DNA of 26,976 bases from Chara braunii (lineage: Eukaryota; Streptophyta; Charophyceae; Charales; Characeae): positions 10,242,797 to 10,269,772 of the forward strand of contig BFEA01000001.1 in assembly GCA_003427395.1 (NCBI GenBank). The letters run 5' to 3'. The notes under the pieces are model-generated. The model was not told the origin of the DNA. It ran no database searches and saw only the letters and a program-made list of their open reading frames with translations. This document shows, in pieces, positions 10,051 to 18,673 of this stretch; positions within the stretch are counted from its first letter, which is position 1, and the number at the start of each line of letters is the position of its first letter. The position numbers were made by a program, and so were the translations under genes.

Positions 10051-10303
10051 TGACATCCACTCTCTCTGTTCTAAGTCTCCTTCTCCTCAAGATTGCTCTT
10101 CTTTCTTTCTTCGGGATGCTGAGTACAATGGTTTCTTTAGGCTGGTGGTGATGGGGCTTATCGCTTTGTCAATGGTCGTCATGAAGGTGTGTTTAGGCCT
10201 TATGGCCGGGATGAAGGACTGATATAGGCTATGTGCCGGGATGGTCTGCTCCATGATTGGTTGTGACTAATGGATGTTTTTGCGAGTATCTCACACTCTC
10301 ACA

Positions 10304-10330
10304 CATGCTAATCTTCTCTGTATCGTTCCA
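10304..10330 (-). pseudogene. U6 snRNA central part (retrocopy fragment)
   Basis: On the minus strand these 27 bases read TGGAACGATACAGAGAAGAT and on to TAGCATG, identical to U6 nucleotides about 27-53. The first 26 or so U6 bases (5' stem-loop) are missing and replaced by the A-rich tail of a LINE copy. With 8277-8319 this makes U6 about 27-87 once the insert is removed. Confidence 0.9.
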
Positions 10331-10570
10331 TTTTTTTTTATTTTTTATTTTTTATTATTTTTTTTTTTTGGTGGAAAGTTGTCCTTTATATTTCATAAAA
10401 ATGGAACGAGGCCGGGGACCTCACAATTCAACCCGGAGTTATCCTGGCAGCCTCAGCCAGTTTCGCTTACGAGCCAAGCTCGAAGACCCACCTACTGCTC
10501 TTGAAATATCAATTCTACTGCTGGAAACCGGGTCCAGCGTCCCATTACTTTAACCACTAACTTTCCAAAA
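10331..10570 (-). mobile_element. LINE 3' end on the minus strand
   Basis: On the minus strand this is a LINE 3' untranslated region followed by an A-rich tail (complement of 10331-10369, mostly T with a few A). Bases 10408-10470 match 8114-8176 of the plus-strand LINE at 59 of 63. The very 3' end differs (GGACAACTTTCCACC before the tail), so it is a relative, not a duplicate. The tail abuts the U6 fragment directly. The 5' boundary around 10570 is a guess. Confidence 0.8.
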
Positions 10571-10798
10571 TTAAATCTTGAAGCGCTTTGCAAAAAGGGA
10601 CTGCCTTAGCAGCCATGCTTTCCTGAACGTAAGAAATTACAATCAAGTTCATGTCAACTATAAGAGATTGGCGCAACGGCCCTGTGTGGCTTTGCTACTC
10701 AATATGCGATCTTTAGGCTCAGCCTCCACTCTGTTCTACATCCTATCTTTGTTTCCAACTGTAACTCAAACAAAGAAGGACTTCCTCTCTCTCTCCAT

Positions 10799-10804
<6 letters not shown>
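10571..10804. other. Region without a gene
   Basis: No recognisable coding or RNA feature; it may be more of the inverted LINE 3' region. Confidence 0.4.

Positions 10805-10847
<43 letters not shown>
10805..10847. repeat. (GT)n microsatellite
   Basis: About 21 uninterrupted GT units. Confidence 0.95.
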
Positions 10848-10849
<2 letters not shown>

Positions 10850-10912
10850 TGTTTAATTGTCCCTCCCCTGCCCGACATTCTAGATGTATAGAGCCGTGGT
10901 AAAGTCCCGGTG

Positions 10913-10993
10913 CATTCAATCTTTGAACCAGTATAAATGTATCTGGCGCATAGGCAATGCCAGATACATTCAGACAGCTTCAAATCTCGAATG
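10913..10993. repeat. Hairpin 1: 35-bp inverted repeat, 11-base loop
   Basis: Arms 10913-10947 and 10959-10993 match at 28 of 35 bases. The inner 12 pairs (AATGTATCTGGC) are perfect. It could be a miniature foldback element or a small-RNA precursor. Confidence 0.75.
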
Positions 10994-11034
10994 GGGGCCT
11001 CTCTCTCTCACACACTTTTTTTTTTTGTGCCCAC

Positions 11035-11126
11035 ACACTGATAACGAATGTATACAAGCCATCTTTCCGTTGCGCGCTATATGTCCGCAACGGGAAAGAT
11101 AGCATGTCTACATTCGTTACCAGTGT
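11035..11126. repeat. Hairpin 2: 40-bp inverted repeat, 11-base loop
   Basis: Arms 11035-11074 and 11086-11126 differ at four positions plus one gap. They start ACACTG and end GTTGCG. Only 41 bp separates it from hairpin 1, and its left arm shares 20 of 23 bases with the loop of hairpin 3 (14643-14665). Confidence 0.8.
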
Positions 11127-11157
11127 ACAGAGAGCGCACGCCTGGGCAAAAAAGCAA

Positions 11158-11186
11158 TATATATATCTATATATATATATATATAT

Positions 11187-11242
<56 letters not shown>
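11158..11242. repeat. (TA)n and (GA)n microsatellites
   Basis: A TA-rich run (about 11158-11189) is followed directly by about 25 GA units to 11242. Confidence 0.95.
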
Positions 11243-11245
<3 letters not shown>

Positions 11246-11318
11246 AGGTAAGTCTCCAGCCTCGAGGCTGGCCTCATGCGACGTCCATCGATTGGATGAG
11301 CAAAATCGAATGAACTAC

Positions 11319-11945
11319 NNNNNNNNNNNNNNNNNNNNNNNNNNNNNNNNNNNNNNNNNNNNNNNNNNNNNNNNNNNNNNNNNNNNNNNNNNNNNNNNNN
11401 NNNNNNNNNNNNNNNNNNNNNNNNNNNNNNNNNNNNNNNNNNNNNNNNNNNNNNNNNNNNNNNNNNNNNNNNNNNNNNNNNNNNNNNNNNNNNNNNNNNN
11501 NNNNNNNNNNNNNNNNNNNNNNNNNNNNNNNNNNNNNNNNNNNNNNNNNNNNNNNNNNNNNNNNNNNNNNNNNNNNNNNNNNNNNNNNNNNNNNNNNNNN
11601 NNNNNNNNNNNNNNNNNNNNNNNNNNNNNNNNNNNNNNNNNNNNNNNNNNNNNNNNNNNNNNNNNNNNNNNNNNNNNNNNNNNNNNNNNNNNNNNNNNNN
11701 NNNNNNNNNNNNNNNNNNNNNNNNNNNNNNNNNNNNNNNNNNNNNNNNNNNNNNNNNNNNNNNNNNNNNNNNNNNNNNNNNNNNNNNNNNNNNNNNNNNN
11801 NNNNNNNNNNNNNNNNNNNNNNNNNNNNNNNNNNNNNNNNNNNNNNNNNNNNNNNNNNNNNNNNNNNNNNNNNNNNNNNNNNNNNNNNNNNNNNNNNNNN
11901 NNNNNNNNNNNNNNNNNNNNNNNNNNNNNNNNNNNNNNNNNNNNN
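11319..11945. other. Assembly gap (627 N)
   Basis: A continuous run of N. Nothing can be said of its content, and its length may be an estimate. Confidence 1.
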
Positions 11946-12894
11946 CAAGCACACACGACAGGAGGACGACAGGCAGAGGGGCATGGAAGATGGGAGTGAA
12001 GGTCGGAGGCGGCACGCGACAAACTATCTCCCACAAGGTGGATTGCAGCAGGGAGGGTCGCGTGGATTGCAGCATTTTTTTTNGCGGCGGCGCCAAACAC
12101 GCATGTTTGAATTGGAACTGGTCGCGCCTCCCGGCTGAAGGGCATCTCACAAAGATGCATCCCTGGCAGGAGGGCAGAGCAGACATCCAACACCGAAATG
12201 GGACCAGCGATCCGGTAAGGGCGTCCCCGAAAGTTGCGCCGCTCGCTGACGGGGGCCTACGGGAAACTTCAGAGGCCCTCGGGGCACGACAGGGTAAGTC
12301 AGCCGTCGGAGGGGCATGCCGCAAATAAATGAATTTCGGAGGGGCATTTTGAAAATTTTCCCAAAAAAAGAAGAAGAAAAACAAAAAACTAGCAGAAGAT
12401 TGTTAGGGCGACCCAAAAAAGAGAAAAAAAAGAAAAAGAAAAATGGAAAAACGGCCAACCCTGCAACCCTCCCAGACCCCCGTTTTTCTTTCCTTCTTCA
12501 TTTCGGACATTTTGGATTTCCCAAAGGAGAAATGCCGGGGGCCGGCCACAAACAACGCCGCACGACCTCTGCAGACTACCGCTGGTCATTCCCTTTTTGC
12601 CTCTGCTAGGACCACCCGAACGACCAATCCGTCCTATGACAATGACCGCACCCTCTGCGCCTATCTAAAACCTTGAAAGAGTCGTCTACATTACCCGATC
12701 CGGAAACTCGGTGCGCGCCAAAAACGCAATCGGGTATAGCGCAGCCTCCTGGCTGCGAACTTCGTCAAACATAGCACATGACTTCACAGACGCTCCATGG
12801 TGGGGAGCAGCGTCTGCCACGAAATCAGTGTCCAGGTGCAATAAAAAATGATACAACTTACGAGCATACACATAGCCTACGGGCACATACTATG
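11946..12894. other. Region without a gene
   Basis: GC-rich sequence, then A-rich tracts (12360-12445), with an N at 12083. CGGAGGGGCAT occurs twice (near 12308 and 12338). Open frames are short and of low complexity. Confidence 0.5.
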
Positions 12895-13641
12895 TATCGT
12901 CAAAAAGAGCTGCCCGGTAAACTGTAGGCAGAGAGGGAGAAAAGGACAACAAACTAGGGGCTGTGACAAACTGTTTCGTCGGTGTTTCATCGACTCACAG
13001 GAGGCTGAACCCTCAACGGTCTGCAGAATCCCATAACTGATTACACTGTAAGTGATAATCCACCTTAACCCCAACTGTGGTTAAGTATCAACGACTGCCC
13101 GACAACTGATACCCTGAGGTAGGCACCAACCACTGCCATCAAGGTACCTGTGATGCAAACCAAAGCAGACTATCACTCACCCACGCCAGATGGAAAACTC
13201 CACAGACTGTCGGTTCACACCCCATCACAAGCCAGCAAAACACCCACGAAACAAAGAAAGGTCTGTCACAGCCAAAAAATACACTCCAGACACACCGTTG
13301 GCACTAGAGGGACAGCATGGCCGCCCCGACCACTGCCGCTCGATCTGACCAGAGAAAATTGTAGCAGGGTGCTAGCGAAGTCATGGTAAATATCGTCAAA
13401 AAAAAATACCCCGTAAACTGTAGGCAGAGAGGGAGAAGAGCACACCAAACGAGGGGCTGTGACAAACTGTGTCATTGGAGTTTTACCGACTCATCAGGAG
13501 GTTGTACCCTCAACAGTATTCTGCACAATCCCATAACTGATTACACTGTACGTGATAAACAACCTTAACCCCGACTATGATTAAACATCAACGACGGTTC
13601 GGCAACTGATACCCTGAGGTGTGCACGAACCACTGCCCTCA
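12895..13641 (+). repeat. 250-bp direct repeat, two copies 496 bp apart
   Basis: Copy 1 at 12895-13141 and copy 2 at 13391-13641 share long blocks such as GTAAACTGTAGGCAGAGAGG, GGGGCTGTGACAAACTGT, AATCCCATAACTGATTACAC and AACTGATACCCTGAGGT, with scattered substitutions and small indels. The 250 bp between them is not shared. Copy 1 has a perfect CTTAACC...GGTTAAG stem that is broken in copy 2. No coding frame is kept. Confidence 0.85.
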
Positions 13642-13692
13642 TATAATATACAACCACAATACTAAGGCTGGGGAGGGGGTCACAATCAACTA

Positions 13693-13908
13693 ATGATGAT
13701 AATAGGCGTTTTGATGACGACAAGTACCCCACCCTAAAATCTGCTAGACTGTGTGTGGGAGAGGAGAGGGCATGAGTCACTGGTTGGGTTGGGATCATCT
13801 GATGATGATGATAGGCGTTTTGATGACAAGTACCCCACCTTAAAACCAGCTAGACTGTGTGTGGGAGAGTAGAGGACGACGGATGTCAGTTACTAGTTGG
13901 TTGGGGGC
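13693..13908 (+). repeat. Tandem duplication, period about 109 bp
   Basis: ATAGGCGTTTTGATGAC begins at 13702 and again at 13811, followed in both by ACAAGTACCCCACC and CTAGACTGTGTGTGGGAGAG. The copies differ by substitutions and a 3-bp indel. Confidence 0.85.
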
Positions 13909-14262
13909 TAGTAGAAGATAGCTTGAGCCTGGCGTCCGAAGTTCCCGTACAACAAGGTTTGTTCGATTCCACCACGGCTGGGTGGGTCATGGCTAGCCTT
14001 GGTGCCTGTCACTGCTGTTCGGTCCAACTTGCCCTCGATACTGGTAGGGCAATGGTCCTGAGTGCTGGTCACACTGAGGTAGGATAGTAGGGATAGGGGA
14101 TGCGGTAGGAGTCTTGACGCGAGGACGGGATGCGAGGTAGCCTCATCGTCTCACGACAACTTTGGCTGACCACTTCTGGTAATCACCGTCTGCCTGGAGA
14201 CTGGCCTCTACAACACCCTGGACTTTTCCTCAAAAAAATAAAAATAAAATATATAAAAAAAT
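13885..14262 (+). mobile_element. Possible tRNA-derived SINE
   Basis: GTTCGATTCC at 13961-13970 resembles a Pol III B box. TAGCTTGAGCC at 13919 is a poor A-box match about 42 bp upstream. An A-rich tail (AAAAAAATAAAAATAAAATA and on) ends the segment near 14262. No target duplication was found, so this is tentative. Confidence 0.25.
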
Positions 14263-14577
14263 CAAGAGTGTGGGGGAGCACATGGGGTTAAGTGGAGGCA
14301 AGGGGGAAGACAGGGAGGGGGGTGGGGGTTGGGGGGAGAATCATGGAATCAGGCTACAACGATAAGAGAGATAGACAAGTAGTTGCTGTTAGATTCACCC
14401 AACCTTTTTCATGGCTATATTTCAGACTCGTCTATGTGCGTCCGTCTACCAGACCTACTCTTCACTCTTCACCGGGAAACGGGTGGTTCGTACAACCCTC
14501 ACAGCTAAACCTTTTTTTTGTTCCCCACTTTTTTCTCTCTTTTTTTCTCTCCTTTTTTTGCGGGGGAAACTACGCAG

Positions 14578-14742
14578 GAGTCACAAAAATGAGTTATAAT
14601 TGCACTATGGGCCAAGATACAGTTTCGAATTGTAGTTCGGGCAATGTATACAACCTATCTTTCTGGCCAGGTAAGGTGCCTGAAGTGCAGTTGCAAACTG
14701 TATCTTGGGCCATAGTGCAATTATAACTCGTTTTTGTGACTC
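14578..14742. repeat. Hairpin 3: 65-bp inverted repeat, 35-base loop
   Basis: Arms 14578-14642 and 14678-14742 match at 57 of 65 bases; the outer 48 have only two mismatches. They start GAGTCACAAAAA and contain TTATAATTGCACTATGG. The total of 165 bp fits a MITE or a plant-type small-RNA precursor. No target duplication is obvious. Confidence 0.85.
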
Positions 14743-15632
14743 TACTGACAGCAGACACAAGAAGAGGCTTCTAGGTAGCGTGGTTTGTTTAGGAAGGTAA
14801 AAAAAAAAAAAAAAAAAGGAAGGTAGAATGACTGGTCAAAGATTTGCTGTAGTTTCATCTAAACGATCGTTTCCGGCTTTTATAAATGAATTGAGAAAAA
14901 AAAAGAAAAAAAAGAAAAGGGATGCTACGATGGACACCCGAAGATTTACTGACAGCTTGCTGACATTCAGGGGCAGGAGTTCTAATGGAGCTTTGACATG
15001 CTTGTCTTCGCCTTTGGAAAGGCCCTCTTTTTTGCTTTTTGTCTCAAAAAAGGCAACCAGAACCCTGTACTGGGGGGGTGGAAACACTGGAAAAGCCCTC
15101 TTTTCTTTTTGTGAAAAGGAGCAACCTTTGTAAAATGGGTGCCAGGAACCGGGCCATCACAAATTTCATCGCAGCTCTTAGGCTGAGAGAGGCCCTCCTT
15201 TTGAACCGTTCGTCAGTGAAGATTCTTTTTCGACCTTTGAATTCCTCGGCGAGGATAGCCGAATACTACTGACTCACAACTTCACAATCTTTGCGGACAG
15301 CAAGAAGCACTACAGAAGTGGAGGATGGACAGGTGGATGAAGCACAAACCCAAGAAGTAATTGAGTAGAAAATACAGACAGAATGAGAGACATCAATATC
15401 AGGTACTCAAAATGTTCAGTGAAAAAAGAAAAGGATCAGGTGCTCAGATCGTTCAGAAGGGATAGACACCAGCTGGATACATGGCTAAGGGAGGGAGAGG
15501 GACATCCACCCAGACTACCGTAGACCCTTCTTCACAGACTGGATGAAGCAGGTCAGCAATTGGGTGTTAGACCCCATGCTGATTTTGCTGACCCTCCCCC
15601 CCTAACAGCTGAGTTTGTCCAGCTATCACAGG
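14743..15632. other. Region without a gene
   Basis: Poly(A) at about 14799-14817 and an A-rich run near 14895-14918. A short direct repeat (GAAAAGCCCTCTTTT near 15089, with a close copy near 15018) is also present. Open frames up to about 100 codons carry no recognisable domain. Confidence 0.4.
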
Positions 15633-16799
15633 TTAGAATTGAGGAGTTGCTCTTCGAAAAAAAAAAAAAAAAAAAAAGGAGCGCCAGTCTATTCGTGGGG
15701 AGCAGCACGTGCTGGGAACCGGGCCCAGCGTCCCATCGGAAGAATACATTGGAATTTGGAACATTTGGGAACCTGCCCCTGCCAGCATTGATTGCCCTGG
15801 ATACCAGGGGATTAACTGAGCAGGGTACTCCTGTTTGGAAGTATGCCAAAGCCCTTCACCCAATAACCGCCAGCAACTCAACCCAATCGTGACCAAGAGG
15901 GGCTTGCAAATGGGCCCAGCTCCTGGAAGAGGGGGGGGGCGCTTTGGGCCCGGGGAGCACCGGAACCCCTGGCAACACTGCTGTCCCCTCCCCCCATCCT
16001 GTAAGACAATGATACTGTCTGTAACCTTGTTGAGATGATGCTTTGATGCTTGGATGATACTCAGACATCCCTCTGCAGGCATTCCACCAGGAATAACGGA
16101 TGGGGGGTGAATGGATCCGCAAAGTCCTGTGGCGACCTTAACGGGACGCTGGGATCGATCACCATCCAGTCGTGGAAATGCAGGCGATAGCCCCTTGCTA
16201 TCTCCGTCTGTTGCCACCCTTGTGGCCTCTCCTCCTCCTCCTGTCACTGCACCTGCGCCTCCCCATTCCAGCTCACCTCCGCCATCCAGCCCCCCCCGAC
16301 TTCCCCCCAACCAATCCTCACAGAACTGGGAGATGATCCGATCAGTGTCTCCCCTGGTGTGGACCCGATCTAGCTGCTCCTTGATGGCCTGCCACTCGAC
16401 GATGATCTCAGTCTGCACCAATTGTCGAAGTTGTTCCGTGACTTCCCCATCCTCCACCCTGGCCCCTTCCATCTCCAGGATGCACCTCCTCCACCATATA
16501 ACCCAAAGGATAGAACACCTGCCTAGGCGGAACATGTTCTCATCGAATGTACTTCCTTCGACATGAGGCAATGTCCTAGCAGGATGGCCCTCCAGTCCCA
16601 TGGCCAAAGTGAGCCCGGAACCACGTGCCACTGTGACGAACTGTTTTCTGCGACCGCGCGACTTTCTGCGCAAGGCTACTTCGGGGTTGAATTGGGATGG
16701 CCCGTTGGATTGCATGAGTACCCTTGTTTTTCCTGTTTTTGGAATTGAGGCGGGCATGGTCCCACGACGGTTGGTAGTTGATCGCGCCTCAGCGAGCAC
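15633..16799 (-). CDS. Dubious hypothetical protein
   Basis: An open frame of 388 codons on the minus strand, unusual in length for this region. Residues about 110-165 (GEVTEQLRQLVQTEIIVEWQ and following) look like a real amphipathic helix. The remainder is Gly/Pro-rich and runs at its end through a poly-T tract (poly-Phe), which argues against the frame as drawn being a protein. At most one exon of it might be coding. No family recognised. Confidence 0.2.
   Translation of the reverse strand: MLAEARSTTNRRGTMPASIPKTGKTRVLMQSNGPSQFNPEVALRRKSRGRRKQFVTVARGSGLTLAMGLEGHPARTLPHVEGSTFDENMFRLGRCSILWVIWWRRCILEMEGARVEDGEVTEQLRQLVQTEIIVEWQAIKEQLDRVHTRGDTDRIISQFCEDWLGGSRGGLDGGGELEWGGAGAVTGGGGEATRVATDGDSKGLSPAFPRLDGDRSQRPVKVATGLCGSIHPPSVIPGGMPAEGCLSIIQASKHHLNKVTDSIIVLQDGGRGQQCCQGFRCSPGPKRPPPLPGAGPICKPLLVTIGLSCWRLLGEGLWHTSKQEYPAQLIPWYPGQSMLAGAGSQMFQIPMYSSDGTLGPVPSTCCSPRIDWRSFFFFFFFRRATPQF
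15710..15736 (+). repeat. 27-bp motif shared with 10519-10545
   Basis: The segment TGCTGGGAACCGGGCCCAGC plus GTCCCAT matches 10519-10545 with two differences. Both lie close to long A/T homopolymers, as expected for pieces of related retroelements. Confidence 0.6.
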
Positions 16800-17584
16800 G
16801 AAGGATAACTGTTGCCATGGCTTCTTTCTTGTTCCGCTGTGGGAAATGGGAATTTTGGCGCGATTGTCGCAGGGGCAAATCTTTTTGAATTTTCAACTGA
16901 TGTCGAGCCCCCGCAGGCTCTCGGAATTTTCTTCTCATGGAATTTCTTTTTGTAATTAGGATTTAGGCTAGGAATTTGGGTACATCGCAATTTTGCTGCA
17001 CGGCGCTTCTTGCTTGCCCGCACTTCGCCGCGTCAGGATCTGTGCTCTGACTTTTTTGCGCCTTAATCTTACGTGTAACTGTAATTTCTTTCTTGGCGGG
17101 CGTGATTGTAATTGTAATCCTCTCCTTCTTGACATCTTTTTGTGGTGCTCCTACGTACGTATATTCTTCCCAATCTTATTGGCCTAAGCGATGCATGACT
17201 GGATCGATGCGTGGAGTGCGGCTACGTCCCCCACGCCGCGGCCTGGCCATGCAGTCGTAGGCACTTCCTCCTCCTTCCTTCCCACTCCGGCACAACCCCG
17301 GGTTTCTCGCGCAACCATGCATGCTATAAATTTCGCAAGCGCGATTAACTCGCTCTTTTTTGAATTTTGGAGTTAGAGCGGTCGAGAGGATCGGCTAACG
17401 AGCAATAGTTGGAAGGTGAGTAGAGAGTTGGGCGATCCGACGAGCTGGTGCTGGGCATGCGGGGTTGACATGGTGCCGCGACGGACTGTGGCGCACGGGC
17501 GAACCTGGCTTGCATGCTCGGACTACGCGGGGTGACAACTCTGTGTGCGTGCGAGGCGATGGACTGCCCGCATCGGGGTGCTTT

Positions 17585-17586
<2 letters not shown>
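16800..17586. other. Region without a gene
   Basis: No coding frame with recognisable character; T-rich patches and a few CATGCATG-like words (17190-17330). Confidence 0.4.
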
Positions 17587-17633
<47 letters not shown>

Positions 17634-17634
17634 N

Positions 17635-17699
<65 letters not shown>
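17587..17699. repeat. (GA)n microsatellite
   Basis: About 55 GA units with one N at 17634. Array length is uncertain. Confidence 0.95.
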
Positions 17700-17702
<3 letters not shown>

Positions 17703-18082
17703 CAGAGACGGGATGCATTATGATGGTGTTCCTCTTCTATTCTTCTAAGCAATTTTGGTATTTGGCACAAGTCGCCCTTGTCCTTTTTGGATCGACATCT
17801 CGGATCTTTCCTTTGTTTCTTCTTAGAGACTGATGTGTGATTGTCTCCCCAACTTCCCTTCTCTTTCTGTTTGAATCCACAATCTGATTGGTTGGTCACC
17901 TGTGATCGAATTTCGTGTGATCCCCGTGCCAATGGCCAAAGACTTGATGCATGAAGAATATCGACTTCTTTTTGTTTATGAGTGTGTATGTTTGAAGCTG
18001 GATGCATAGATGTTTGGTGTGTTTTCGTCTAAGTATGAATCAAATGAGCATGCTAGATTATTAGATGTCTGTCTCCCTATAG
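17700..18082. other. Region without a gene
   Basis: AT-balanced sequence with no coding signal. It ends in TCTGTCTCCCTATAG at 18082, which resembles a splice acceptor right before the open frame at 18083. Confidence 0.35.
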
Positions 18083-18673
18083 GATTACCCGCCTTATGAG
18101 TTGTCGGCGTTCATCCACCCGACCGAAGGACAGGTCTTGTGCACGCATGTGTAAGCCCGACCAGGGAGGGCCGCTACTTACACGCGTGTCTGCAAAACCT
18201 GTACTCGGCCCAACTTCCCGAATGTCTGAATTCCCGCCCCACCCTGCAGTATGAATATTGAAGTCCCCTTTCGTATCACTGACCGAGAGTGCCTGAGGGA
18301 TCGGGAATTCCAGGAATATTGGGAACACTCTTGTTTGTCTCCACGATCAAGGGCGGGACCTCCGGAATTCCCCTACTTAATCCGGAATGAGCGCATTTGC
18401 GAGTGGGATATTGATCAGGCCTTGGGACATATCTTCCATCTCCCTAGCTGTCCTAGCTTACACACGTGTCACGTCGTCGCAGAACCTAGAATCATTATCC
18501 TGGGAACTGAATTCCCTCCCTATCACCGCATCCCGCCCTTTCACTCCCTAACCATCGTCCCCTGGCGAGCAATCGCTCCCTACTGGCCCCAATCCCCATG
18601 CTCGGAGTGCCTGCAGGACCACGGTTATCGAGCCTCCGGCTTCATCCGGCGAACTCGCTCGGAGGAAGAATGA
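18083..18673 (+). pseudogene. Leader ORF with Cys pairs, upstream of gag
   Basis: One frame from 18083 to TGA 18671-18673, with stops at 18152-18154 (TAA) and 18227-18229 (TGA). The protein reads coherently across them. It has cysteine pairs CKTC and CSEC and a conserved-looking stretch ICEWDIDQALGHIFHLPSCP. The last codon overlaps the next possible start (ATGA at 18670). No family recognised. An AG acceptor-like site lies directly before it. It may be a leader protein of the element or part of an older neighbour. Confidence 0.45.

Larger units (their letters stand above)
8320..10303 (+). mobile_element. Element inserted in U6, with 9-bp target duplication
   Basis: The two U6 fragments on either side overlap by nine bases. 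CACGCTAAT at 8311-8319 and CATGCTAAT at 10304-10312 (one mismatch) fit a target-site duplication. The insert is about 1984 bp, carries one long gene (8393-9967), and ends in CTCACACTCTCACA. No terminal inverted repeats or LTRs are visible (ends ATGGATAGGG and CTCTCACA). The first 32 bases are a mosaic: 8317-8334 repeats 8402-8419 exactly, and 8340-8351 repeats the U6 tip at 8277-8288. A non-LTR element encoding only an ORF1-type protein is my best reading; a DNA transposon or a gag fragment are alternatives. Confidence 0.65.

Noticed and set aside
11167-12384. Long minus-strand frame across the gap
   Set aside because: It is open only because it consists of N and microsatellite sequence.
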